NCBI GenBank assembly: GCA_023396115.1
Contig: JAEWXC010000035.1
Location: forward strand, 1 to 64,000
From: Actinomycetes bacterium
Lineage (GTDB): Bacteria; Actinomycetota; Actinomycetes; Propionibacteriales; Nocardioidaceae
Length of the DNA stretch: 64,000 nucleotides
Direction of reading: 5' to 3'
The notes beneath the pieces are model-generated. The model did no database searches. It saw only the letters and a program-made list of their open reading frames with translations, and was not told the DNA's origin. This document shows positions 1-7,390 of the stretch, piece by piece (position 1 is the stretch's first letter; each line of letters begins with the position of its first letter). Position numbers and translations under genes: made by a program.

Positions 1-88
1 GACGTGGCCTGACCCCCGAGCGACACCGACGGCCCGGCCCCCGCGCGGGGGCCGGGCCGTCGGTGTCGCTCGGGGGTCAGGCCACGTC
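1..88. repeat. 88-bp perfect palindrome at the window edge
   Basis: Positions i and 89-i are complementary across the whole interval (arms 1-44 and 45-88, no loop needed). The core, around 27-62, looks like a normal GC-rich bidirectional terminator. The arms go much further and include the last four codons of the leftward gene that ends at 77. The left arm therefore reads Asp-Val-Ala-stop on the + strand, a mirror copy of that gene's end. It may extend beyond the window start. Confidence 0.9.
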
Positions 89-949
89 GACGCCGAGCGC
101 GGCCAGACCCCGCCGGGCCCGGTCGAGCCCCTGCTGGTTCCCGGCCTCCTCCTCCAGCCCGGTCCGGTCCCCACGGGCCGCGCGGTCGCTGAAGTAGCGC
201 GCCTGGATGAGCCACCGGGCCCGACGCCACACCGGCAGCATCGCCAGCTCGGCCTCGCCGAGCACGCCCAGGCCGCGGTAGGCGTCCAGGAACGCCGCGG
301 CCGGTTCCTCGCCCCCCAGGTACATCACCGCGGAGGCGACGTCGTAGAGCAGCGGTCCGGGCCGGGCGCCGGCCCAGTCGATCAGCGCCGTGGTCCCGGA
401 GGCCTCCTCGTGCAGGAACGCCTCGGGTGCGGGGTCGGTGTGCAGCGTGCCCCAGGTCAGCGGGGTCCCGACCTCGGCCAGCACCGTCGCGCCCGCCGGG
501 ACCAACCAGCCGGGGGCGTGCCGGGGCTCGGGCAGCAGGCCCTCCAGGAAGCCCACCGCGGAGCCGGACGGCACCGGCTCGGCGCGGTGCACCTGCGCCA
601 GGACGCCGGCCAGACGGGCCTGGTCGCGCGCGTCGGCGGGGTCGAGCTCGCGGCCCCGGACGTGGCTCACCAGCGCGAACGGGGGCGTGTGCAGCATCGG
701 CTCACCAGCGCGGGTGGGGACCGGTGCCCCGGTGACCAGCCCGTGCCCGGCGAGCCGGAGCGCCACGGCGCACCCGTCGGCCAGGTCGTCGCGGCCGGCG
801 GGGGAGACGGCCTTCCCGACGTGGCGCGTGCCGGCAGCCGTGACCAGCCAGGTGCTCGAGTTCATGCCGCCCTCGAGCGGCTCGACGGCCTCCACCGGGA
901 GGCCCCAGTGCTGCTGGACGAGCGAGCGCACCTGGGCGGGACCGATCAC
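77..949 (-). CDS. APH-like phosphotransferase family protein
   Basis: A 290-residue protein with the aminoglycoside phosphotransferase/choline kinase fold signature: an N-terminal lobe with a GGMNSSTW loop, then a catalytic segment LHTDPAPEAFL and a metal-binding LIDWAGA segment. The usual HGDxxxxN loop keeps His and Asp but has Glu where Asn is expected, so activity is uncertain. Substrate cannot be told from sequence; the family includes antibiotic, homoserine and sugar kinases. The GTG start at 949 is chosen because the protein aligns from there; the frame stays open further upstream but becomes Arg/Ser/Ala-rich shadow. It is transcribed away from the copper cluster. Confidence 0.7.
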   Translation of the reverse strand: MIGPAQVRSLVQQHWGLPVEAVEPLEGGMNSSTWLVTAAGTRHVGKAVSPAGRDDLADGCAVALRLAGHGLVTGAPVPTRAGEPMLHTPPFALVSHVRGRELDPADARDQARLAGVLAQVHRAEPVPSGSAVGFLEGLLPEPRHAPGWLVPAGATVLAEVGTPLTWGTLHTDPAPEAFLHEEASGTTALIDWAGARPGPLLYDVASAVMYLGGEEPAAAFLDAYRGLGVLGEAELAMLPVWRRARWLIQARYFSDRAARGDRTGLEEEAGNQQGLDRARRGLAALGVDVA

Positions 950-1007
950 GGACCCATCCTGTCCCACCCCGGACGGGGCTGTCCCGTGGGTTTCGGCGTC
1001 GAGGCGG

Positions 1008-1026
1008 CTACGACGTGACGTCGTAG
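1008..1026. promoter_or_regulatory. Palindromic operator candidate before copper cluster
   Basis: CTACGACGTGACGTCGTAG is a perfect 19-bp palindrome around a central G. It ends one base before the TAGGAT -10 box (1028-1033), so it lies in the -35/spacer zone, where a repressor would block polymerase. The CTAC...GTAG form resembles BlaI/CopY-family operators, but the regulator is not in the window. Confidence 0.6.
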
Positions 1027-1027
1027 G

Positions 1028-1033
1028 TAGGAT
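1028..1033 (+). promoter_or_regulatory. -10 box TAGGAT
   Basis: The hexamer is 7 bp before ATG 1041, which predicts a leaderless transcript starting at or next to that ATG. The same bases could be read as a weak Shine-Dalgarno (AGGA). Confidence 0.5.
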
Positions 1034-1040
1034 GCGTGCC

Positions 1041-1706
1041 ATGAGGACCGGGCGCTGGCTGCGTGCAGGCGATGCACGCGCCCTCGGCGACCTCGAACCC
1101 ACCGCCGCGCTGGTCTGGAGCCGCGCGTTCGTGCTCGGCGGCGCCACCTTCCTGGCCGGCCTCGTCTCCCACCTCGCCGGAGACGGACTGCTGCCGTCGC
1201 TGCCGGCCCTGTTCGTCCTGGCCGCCTCTGCGGTCGGTGTGGCCAGCGTGCTGGTGCTGACCCGTGCCACCCGGACCCGGGTCGTGCTGGCCCTGGTCGG
1301 CGGGCAGGCGGTGCTCCACCTGCTGCTGTCCAGCCTGGCCGGTCACCGCGCGGTCCCCGGGGTCGCTGACACCGGCGGCTGGTGGGCCCACCAGGTCGAC
1401 CACCTCACCGCCCAGGGCGGCGGCATGGTCCTCGCGCACACGGTCGGCGCCGCGCTGCTGGGCTTGTTCCTGGCCCACGGCGAGCAGACCCTGTGGCGCG
1501 GCCTGCTCACCGCGGTGGCCCACGCCCGGCTGCTCGGCGCCGTCCGGGGCCGCGCCCGGGCCAGCGCCGCTGCGGCCACCCACCGGGTGCTCGACCTGGC
1601 CCGGGGGCGCCAGCAGGCCAGCCTCGCCGACCTGCTCCGACCCACCCCGACCCGGGCCCGCCCGCAACTGGGCCACCGCGGCCCACCCGCTCTCCTGGCC
1701 GGCTGA
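1041..1706 (+). CDS. Histidine-containing membrane protein of copper cluster
   Basis: A 221-residue protein with about four predicted membrane segments (roughly residues 23-45, 52-75, 78-100 and 128-150). Histidines lie near membrane ends (VSHLAG, GHRAVPG, WWAHQVDHL, LAHTV, FLAHGE), followed by an Arg/Ala-rich cytosolic tail. I do not recognise the family. It sits directly before a PCu(A)C chaperone and a DyP peroxidase and behind a palindromic operator candidate, so a role in copper handling at the membrane is plausible but inferred only from context. ATG 1041 is preferred to ATG 1032 because 1032 overlaps the -10 box. Confidence 0.7.
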   Translation: MRTGRWLRAGDARALGDLEPTAALVWSRAFVLGGATFLAGLVSHLAGDGLLPSLPALFVLAASAVGVASVLVLTRATRTRVVLALVGGQAVLHLLLSSLAGHRAVPGVADTGGWWAHQVDHLTAQGGGMVLAHTVGAALLGLFLAHGEQTLWRGLLTAVAHARLLGAVRGRARASAAAATHRVLDLARGRQQASLADLLRPTPTRARPQLGHRGPPALLAG

Positions 1707-1859
1707 CCCGACCCCACCCGGGGCGGGCCGTCCCGGCGCGTCCGGCCCACGAATCCGCGTGCCGCCGGCTCCGTGGTGCACCCGCACCCGGAGGTCCCGT
1801 ACCGCCCCGCCCGTCCGGGCGTCGGCGCGGTGCCTCACACACTGCCCAGGAGAAGACAG

Positions 1860-2402
1860 ATGAAGACCACCCGTACCCGCCTGCTCGCCGTGGCCGGCGC
1901 CCTCGTCCTGACCGGCGGCCTGCTCGCCGGTTGCGGCACCGACGAGCCCAAGGCCGAGTCCTCGGCCGTTGCCGCCGACCGTGCCGTCGTTGCCGAGGAG
2001 GCGTGGGTCCGTGCCACCACCGGCTCGAAGGACCCGTCCATGACCGCAGCGTTCATGGTGCTCGACAACGGATCCGACGCCGAGGTGACCGTCACCGGCG
2101 CGGAGAGCGACGTCGCCTCGATGACCCAGATCCACGACATGGTCACCGTCGACGGGAAGATGGTGATGCAGGAGCTGAAGGACGGCCTGGTGCTGGCCCC
2201 GCACCGCGGCGCCCTGCTCCAGCCCGGCGGTCGGCACATCATGCTGATGGGCCTGGACCGTGAGCTGGCGCCGGGCGACGAGGTGACCTTCACGCTCACC
2301 ACCTCCGCCGGCCAGCAGCTCGAGGTGACCGCCCCGGTGAAGGAGTTCACCGAGGAGGAGGGCCACTACCACGAGCCCGGCACCGCCGAGCACGGTCACT
2401 GA
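1860..2402 (+). CDS. PCu(A)C family copper chaperone lipoprotein
   Basis: A 180-residue exported protein. Its signal peptide ends in a lipobox (LLAGC), so it should be anchored to the outer face of the membrane. The PCu(A)C copper site is visible: His92 and Met94, Met residues near 101-103, and a GGRHIMLMGL block with His126 and Met128. The family binds Cu(I) periplasmically or extracellularly and supplies cuproenzymes such as cytochrome oxidase. A His-rich tail (GHYHEPGTAEHGH) may add a second metal site. AGGAGA at 1848-1853 sits 6 bp before ATG 1860. Its stop overlaps the start of the DyP gene by one base (TGATG). Confidence 0.9.
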   Translation: MKTTRTRLLAVAGALVLTGGLLAGCGTDEPKAESSAVAADRAVVAEEAWVRATTGSKDPSMTAAFMVLDNGSDAEVTVTGAESDVASMTQIHDMVTVDGKMVMQELKDGLVLAPHRGALLQPGGRHIMLMGLDRELAPGDEVTFTLTTSAGQQLEVTAPVKEFTEEEGHYHEPGTAEHGH

Positions 2403-3589
2403 TGTCCCCGAGCATCGGGCGTCGCAGCCTGCTCACCCACCTCGGCACGGCGGTCGCGGGCGCGGCCGCCGGTGCCGGGGCGGGGGTGGCGCTCGCACCC
2501 GCCTCCGACGCGGCCACCGGCCCCACACCCCCGGGTCGCACGATCAGCCCGTGGGGCAGGCACCAGCCCGGCATCACCCAACCCACGCCCCCGGTGGCCG
2601 AGCTGGTCGCGCTCACCCTGCGCCCCGAGGCGCTGCGCGACCCCGACGCCCTGGGCCGGTTGCTGCGGGTGTGGACCACCGACGTCGAGGCCCTGACCGC
2701 GGGTCGCGGTGCGCCGGGCGACACCACCCCGTGGCTGGCCAGCGCGCACAGCGACCTCACCATCACCGTCGGACTGGGCCGCCGGGCCCTGCGCGGCCGG
2801 GCCCGGCCCGCCGGCTTCGAGCCGGTGCCGGCGATGCGGCACGACCGGCTGCTGCCCGCCTGGTGCGGGGGAGACCTGCTGGTGCAGGTGATGGGTCGCG
2901 AGGGCACCACCGTGGCGCACGCCGTGCGCCGGATGGTCGCCGACGCCGGACCGTGGGCCACGCTGGCCTGGCGTCAGTCGGGGTCGTGGAACGGGACCGG
3001 GCCGGACGGGCGGCCGGTCACCGGCCGCAACCACTTCGGCCAGGTCGACGGGTCCGCCAACCCGCCGGCCGGCAGCGAACTGTTCGACCGGACCGTCTGG
3101 ATCACCGAGGGCCCCTGGGCCGGCGGCACCACCCTGGTGGTCCGGCGGATCGAGATGGACCTCACCACCTGGGACGAGCTGACCGGCGACGAGCAGGAGG
3201 CCTCCACCGGCCGACGACTCGCCGACGGGACCCCGCTGACCGGAGGGGCCGAGCTCGACGACGTCGACCTGCTGGCCACCGACGAGACCGGTCAGCGCCG
3301 GATCGCGCTGGACGCACACGTGCGCCGGTCACACCCGTCGGTGAACGCCGGCGCCCGGATCCACCGCCGCGGACTGAACTACGTGCACGTGGACGGCACC
3401 GAGGTCACCTCGGGGCTGGTCTTCCTCAGCCACCAGCGCGACCTGGCCGGGCAGTTCACCCCGATCCAGCAGACCCTCGACGACTCCGACGCACTCAACG
3501 AGTGGACCACCGCGATCGGCTCGGCGGAGTTCGCGCTGCTGCCGGGGTTCACGCAGGGGACCTGGCTGGGTCACCAGATCTTCAGCTGA
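2402..3589 (+). CDS. Tat-exported DyP-type haem peroxidase
   Basis: A 395-residue dye-decolourising peroxidase. The N-terminus has a twin-arginine motif (GRRSLLTHL) and an Ala-rich hydrophobic stretch, so it is probably exported folded with haem. The DyP signature appears as GQVDGSANPP with catalytic Asp216. The proximal haem ligand is likely His311 in RRSHPSVNAG, followed by RIHRRGLNY with the conserved Arg. Such enzymes oxidise substrates with H2O2; in actinobacteria a related DyP partners an extracytoplasmic copper chaperone. Translation is coupled to the upstream PCu(A)C gene, which supports that pairing here. Confidence 0.9.
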   Translation: MSPSIGRRSLLTHLGTAVAGAAAGAGAGVALAPASDAATGPTPPGRTISPWGRHQPGITQPTPPVAELVALTLRPEALRDPDALGRLLRVWTTDVEALTAGRGAPGDTTPWLASAHSDLTITVGLGRRALRGRARPAGFEPVPAMRHDRLLPAWCGGDLLVQVMGREGTTVAHAVRRMVADAGPWATLAWRQSGSWNGTGPDGRPVTGRNHFGQVDGSANPPAGSELFDRTVWITEGPWAGGTTLVVRRIEMDLTTWDELTGDEQEASTGRRLADGTPLTGGAELDDVDLLATDETGQRRIALDAHVRRSHPSVNAGARIHRRGLNYVHVDGTEVTSGLVFLSHQRDLAGQFTPIQQTLDDSDALNEWTTAIGSAEFALLPGFTQGTWLGHQIFS

Positions 3590-3606
3590 GGCCGGACCCC
3601 CTCCAG

Positions 3607-3634
3607 GGCCGGACCGGCCGAGGCCGGTCCGGCC
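3607..3634. terminator. Bidirectional hairpin terminator
   Basis: A perfect 13-bp stem (3607-3619 with 3622-3634) and 2-base centre lie between the convergent DyP and LCP genes. There is no U-tract, as is common in high-GC actinobacteria. Confidence 0.6.
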
Positions 3635-3710
3635 GAGGTCGGCAGATCACGCGAGCGGCACCGGACGGGACGCAGCCAGTACGCCCCGACGGTGCCGCTC
3701 GGCGCCGACG

Positions 3711-4964
3711 TCAGCCGGTGACGGACTTCGGCAACCCCGAGGGGGTGCACAGCGACTTCGGCATCTGGTCGGTCTCGTCGCGGATCAGGTATCCGAAGAA
3801 CTTCTGCGAGCGCTCCTCGTCCCAGGTCACGGCCAGGTTGGCGATGGGGACGCCGCAGGTCCGGCCGTTCTCCCCGTCCACCCGGGTCATCGCCAGGGCG
3901 AACTTGCCGGCGTCCATCACCCCGGTGCCCTTGCTGGTGATCAGCGAACCGGCGGCGGCGTGCGAGAGCTTCCAGTAGCGGACCGGGTTCAGCACGCTCC
4001 ACGGGGAGACGGCCTTGGCGCCGACCGCGGAGACGACCTCGCGCTGGGCCCGGGCCCGGTCGACGTCGCCCAGCGCGGTGTAGGTCTTGCGCGAGCGGGC
4101 GTACCCGAGCGCCGTCTTGCCGTCGGCCTCCTGGCAGCCCTTCTTGATGTCGAGGTTGGCCTGGGGGTCCTTCATCGCCTTCTTCGGGCAGATCTCGATG
4201 CCACCGACCGCGTCGACCACGTCGACGAACCCGCCGAACCCGATCTCGACGTAGTGGTCGATCCGGACCCCGGTGTTCTGCTCCAGGGTCTGCACCAGCA
4301 GCTTGGGGCCACCGAAGGCGAACGCGGCGTTGACCTTGGTGCGGCCGTGGCCGGGGATGTCGACCAGCGAGTCGCGGGGGATGGAGGTCAGCACGTTCGG
4401 CCCGCTGCCGGTGTGCAGCAGCATGATCGTGTCGGTGCGGCGCCCGACCGGCCCGCCGGTGCCGAGCTCCTTGCGCTCGGCCTCGGTGAGGTCGTCACGG
4501 GAGTCCGACCCGACCAGCAGGTAGGTGGTGCCCGGCTGCTCGTCGGGCCGGTCGCCCTGCCCGAAGGCCTTGACCTGGCTGACGTTGTTCCAGGCCAGGA
4601 ACGGCACGACCACCAGGTAGACGATCCACAGCAGCAGCACCAGGCCGACCACGCGGCGCACGCGTGGACCCCGCCGGCCACCCCGACCACCCCGGCCGCC
4701 GGTCCCCGGGTGGGTCGTCGGCGTCGTCGGGGGTGGGGTGGAACGCTGCCGCGGGGGAGCGGAGGTCGGCTCCTGTCCGGGCCGCGGCTGGACCGGCATC
4801 ATCCGGGTCGCCTCGTCGCTGCCCGACCCGGCGGGTCGGCCCTGGCCCCGGGAACCCGAGCGGGGCACGGCGCGGGTGGCGTCGTCGGCGGGGCGCGACT
4901 TCCCGTAGAGCCAGTCGTACTCGGGGGTGCCCTCCTCGGGGCCACCCTTGCCGGAAGGAGACAT
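3711..4964 (-). CDS. LytR-CpsA-Psr (LCP) family cell-wall ligase
   Basis: A 417-residue type II membrane protein: a long cytosolic Pro/Arg-rich disordered region, one membrane segment (about residues 112-132, VVGLVLLLWIVYLVVVPFLAW), then an extracellular LCP domain. Conserved LCP elements are GSDSRDD, RRTDTIML, SIPRDSLVDIP, KVNAAFAFGG and YARSRKTY. LCP enzymes move undecaprenyl-linked glycopolymers onto peptidoglycan, so this is a candidate to attach the galactan or other polymers encoded nearby. The ATG at 4964 lies 7 bp after a TAGCCT box, predicting a leaderless mRNA. It is divergent from the thioesterase, with overlapping -10 boxes. Confidence 0.9.
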   Translation of the reverse strand: MSPSGKGGPEEGTPEYDWLYGKSRPADDATRAVPRSGSRGQGRPAGSGSDEATRMMPVQPRPGQEPTSAPPRQRSTPPPTTPTTHPGTGGRGGRGGRRGPRVRRVVGLVLLLWIVYLVVVPFLAWNNVSQVKAFGQGDRPDEQPGTTYLLVGSDSRDDLTEAERKELGTGGPVGRRTDTIMLLHTGSGPNVLTSIPRDSLVDIPGHGRTKVNAAFAFGGPKLLVQTLEQNTGVRIDHYVEIGFGGFVDVVDAVGGIEICPKKAMKDPQANLDIKKGCQEADGKTALGYARSRKTYTALGDVDRARAQREVVSAVGAKAVSPWSVLNPVRYWKLSHAAAGSLITSKGTGVMDAGKFALAMTRVDGENGRTCGVPIANLAVTWDEERSQKFFGYLIRDETDQMPKSLCTPSGLPKSVTG

Positions 4965-4971
4965 GACCCGG

Positions 4972-4977
4972 AGGCTA
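4972..4977 (-). promoter_or_regulatory. -10 box TAGCCT for LCP gene
   Basis: Read leftward, TAGCCT ends 7 bp before ATG 4964. It shares bases 4976-4977 with the rightward -10 box of the thioesterase. Confidence 0.5.
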
Positions 4978-4981
4978 CCGT
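4976..4981 (+). promoter_or_regulatory. -10 box TACCGT for thioesterase
   Basis: TACCGT ends 7 bp before ATG 4989, predicting leaderless initiation. It overlaps the opposing LCP -10 box by 2 bp. Confidence 0.5.
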
Positions 4982-4988
4982 CAGCCCC

Positions 4989-5507
4989 ATGACCGCCGAG
5001 CAGCACGCGCAGACCCGCCCGCCCAGTTTCTCGCGGGTCTCCCTGGCCGAGATGATGCACTCGCCGGCCGCGAACCTGCTCGGCAACGTGCACGGCGGCG
5101 AGATCATGAAGCTGGCCGACTCCACGGCCGGCGCCGTGGCATTCCGCCACTCCGGGGGGCCGGCGGTGACCGCGTCGATGGACCAGATGGTCTTCCGCAG
5201 CCCGGTGCACGTGGGCGACATCGTCCGCACCCTGGCCCAAGTCAACTGGGCCGGTCGCAGCTCGATGGAGATCGGGGTCCGGGTCGAGGCCCAGCCGTGG
5301 GGCAACGCCTCCGACGAGCCGGTGCACGTGGCCAGCGCCTTCTTCGTCTTCGTCGCCGTCGACGAGAGTGGCAGGCCCCGTCCGGTGCCCGGACTGGAGG
5401 TCACCGACCCCGAGGCGGCCCGCCGCTACCGCGAGGCCGAGCTGCGCCGCGAGCTGCGGCTGGCGACCAAGGCGGCGATCGAGGAGGGGCGCAAGCCCCT
5501 GCCCTGA
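4989..5507 (+). CDS. Acyl-CoA thioesterase (hotdog fold)
   Basis: A 172-residue single-hotdog acyl-CoA hydrolase of the cytosolic ACOT/BACH type. It has the family N-terminus (SLAEMMHSPAANLLGNVHGGEIMKLAD), in which Asn and Asp are the usual catalytic positions, followed by the VTASMDQMVFRSPVHVGD strand region. It should hydrolyse fatty acyl-CoA to free acid and CoA. It is a single gene, with no partner suggesting a special pathway. A repeat element follows directly after the stop. Confidence 0.88.
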   Translation: MTAEQHAQTRPPSFSRVSLAEMMHSPAANLLGNVHGGEIMKLADSTAGAVAFRHSGGPAVTASMDQMVFRSPVHVGDIVRTLAQVNWAGRSSMEIGVRVEAQPWGNASDEPVHVASAFFVFVAVDESGRPRPVPGLEVTDPEAARRYREAELRRELRLATKAAIEEGRKPLP

Positions 5508-5666
5508 TCCGCCCCTCCACCCTCTGCTGCGCATCACCGTCTGGGCACCTCGGCTGCGTGGCACCAGTTCACCGGGCAACCCGCACGCCCTCACCGGTGC
5601 CCCGTGCCGAGCCACTCATCTGATGTCGCTCGCGACGCGGGTGGTCGGTGGATCCGGGCTGAGTCG
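5506..5666. repeat. Intergenic dispersed repeat, copy A
   Basis: Begins at the thioesterase stop. Block 1 (about 5525-5590) matches 43030-43096 at roughly three bases in four. Block 2 (5645-5666, containing GGTGGATCCGGGCTGAG) matches 43112-43134. The outer ends are loosely inverted (ATCCGCCC at left, GGTGGAT at right). Copy A has about 40 bp more between the blocks than copy B. The rest of the 358-bp gap, 5667-5865, shows no gene. Confidence 0.6.
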
Positions 5667-5865
5667 CGGCCGCCGAGCGCCCCGGGTGTGACCGGGCACG
5701 GGCCCGGCGCAGACCCCGGCACGACCCCTGCACGGACCCGGGACGCACCCCGGCGCGGGTGAGGTGCGCGACGCCGGGATTCGGCGCGTCGTGCCCCGGT
5801 GGGGCGGGTGTGACTGGTGATACTGGACAGCACCTCGTCTTCCCCTTCCCAGAGAGGCCGTCCCG

Positions 5866-7365
5866 ATGTCGCGCGTCGATGCAGAGCCCCGTCCCGACGG
5901 CGCCACGCCCTCGCGGATGTCGGTGACCGAACGAGCCCAACGGATCCGGTTCCGCCGGGCCATGTCCCTGGTCGGGATGACCCTGCTGATCCCCGGCTCG
6001 GCCCAGTTCGTGGCCGGTCGCCGCGCCCTCGGTGCCGCGGTGATGACCGTCTGGGCGGGCCTGGTGGCGCTGCTGCTGCTCGGCCTGGGCGCTGCCGCCG
6101 TGTGGCACGGCTTCGCGTTCTGGGTCGCCACCACCGGCTGGGTGCTGGGTCTGCTCCGGCTGCTGCTGATCGTGCTCGGCATCGGCTGGGCCGCGCTCTT
6201 CGTCGACGCCTGGCGGCTCGGGCAGCCGCTCGGCCTGTTGCGCCAGCACCGGGTCGCGGCCGCCGGGGTCAACGGGTTCCTCAGCGTGGCCGTGGCCGGG
6301 GCGCTGCTCTTCGGCGCGCACCTGGTCAACGTGCAGAAGAACTTCATGGACGCGATGTTCGGTGGCGGTGAGGTCGTCGGCGCCCACGACGGGCGCTTCA
6401 ACATCCTGCTGCTCGGCGGCGACTCCGGCGCCGACCGGTGGGGCCTGCGCCCGGACTCGATGAACGTGGCGAGCATCGACGCCCGGACCGGCAAGACCGT
6501 CCTGATCTCCCTGCCGCGGAACATGCAGAACTTCCCGTTCCGCCCGGGCAGCACCATGGACAAGCAGTTCCCCGACGGGTTCGACTGCGACGGCTGCTAC
6601 CTCAACGGCGTCAGCACCTGGGCCCAGGACCACACCGACCTGTTCAAGAAGGCCGACAACCCCGGCGTCAAGGCCACCGTGCAGGCCATCGAGGGCATCA
6701 CCGGGCTGAGGATCAACTACTGGGCGATGGTCAACATGGCCGGCTTCTCCCGGCTCGTCGACGCCGTCGGCGGGGTCGAGCTCAACGTGCGCGACCGGAT
6801 CCCGGTCGGCGGCCTGGGCAGCGACGTCACCGGCTACATCGAGCCGGGGGTGCGGACCCTCGACGGGCACGACACGCTCTGGTTCGCCCGGGCCCGCGAA
6901 GGCTCCGACGACTACTCGCGGATGGCGCGGCAGAAGTGCGTGATGAGCGCGATGCTCTCCCAGATCAGCCCGCAGAAGGCGCTGACCAACTTCGAGAAGA
7001 TCGCCAAGGCCAGCAGCGCGATGATCTCCACCAGCGTGCCCAGCGGCGAGGTGGACACCTTCCTGCAGCTGGCGCTCAAGGCCAAGAGCCAGAAGATCGG
7101 CACCGTCTCCCTGGTGCCGCCGATGATCAACACCGCCGACCCCGACATCGACCTGGTGCACCGCAAGGTCGCCGAGGCGATCGACCGGTCCGAGGGCAGG
7201 ACCCCGGCCCGCAAGCCGGCCAAGCCGAAGTCCACCCCCGGCCAGACCGACCAGGCCGGCCAGGCTGACCAGTCGGGGGAGTCCACCAGCACCGGTGGCT
7301 CGCTCGGGACCCGCAACGAGGGGTACGCCGCCAACCAGTCCGAGGACCTCGGCGCCGCCTGCTGA
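5866..7365 (+). CDS. LCP family protein with polytopic N-terminus
   Basis: A 499-residue LCP protein unlike the one at 3711: residues 30-160 hold about four membrane segments before the extracellular catalytic domain (about 180-430). LCP landmarks are NILLLGGDSGADR, LRPDSMNVASID, LISLPRNMQNF, LVDAVGGVEL and WFARAREGSDDYSRMARQ. The Cys pair in FDCDGCYLNG may form a disulphide. The tail is Lys/Pro/Ser/Gly-rich and disordered. It is likely to ligate a glycopolymer to peptidoglycan. An AGAGAGG Shine-Dalgarno precedes ATG 5866. Confidence 0.9.
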   Translation: MSRVDAEPRPDGATPSRMSVTERAQRIRFRRAMSLVGMTLLIPGSAQFVAGRRALGAAVMTVWAGLVALLLLGLGAAAVWHGFAFWVATTGWVLGLLRLLLIVLGIGWAALFVDAWRLGQPLGLLRQHRVAAAGVNGFLSVAVAGALLFGAHLVNVQKNFMDAMFGGGEVVGAHDGRFNILLLGGDSGADRWGLRPDSMNVASIDARTGKTVLISLPRNMQNFPFRPGSTMDKQFPDGFDCDGCYLNGVSTWAQDHTDLFKKADNPGVKATVQAIEGITGLRINYWAMVNMAGFSRLVDAVGGVELNVRDRIPVGGLGSDVTGYIEPGVRTLDGHDTLWFARAREGSDDYSRMARQKCVMSAMLSQISPQKALTNFEKIAKASSAMISTSVPSGEVDTFLQLALKAKSQKIGTVSLVPPMINTADPDIDLVHRKVAEAIDRSEGRTPARKPAKPKSTPGQTDQAGQADQSGESTSTGGSLGTRNEGYAANQSEDLGAAC

Positions 7366-7390
7366 GCCGCCCCCGCAGAACCAGCCGGGC

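Noticed and set aside
5667..5865. Small gene in the gap before the second LCP gene
   Set aside because: Frames are short and Arg/Pro-rich without ribosome sites; only promoter and leader of the LCP gene are expected.
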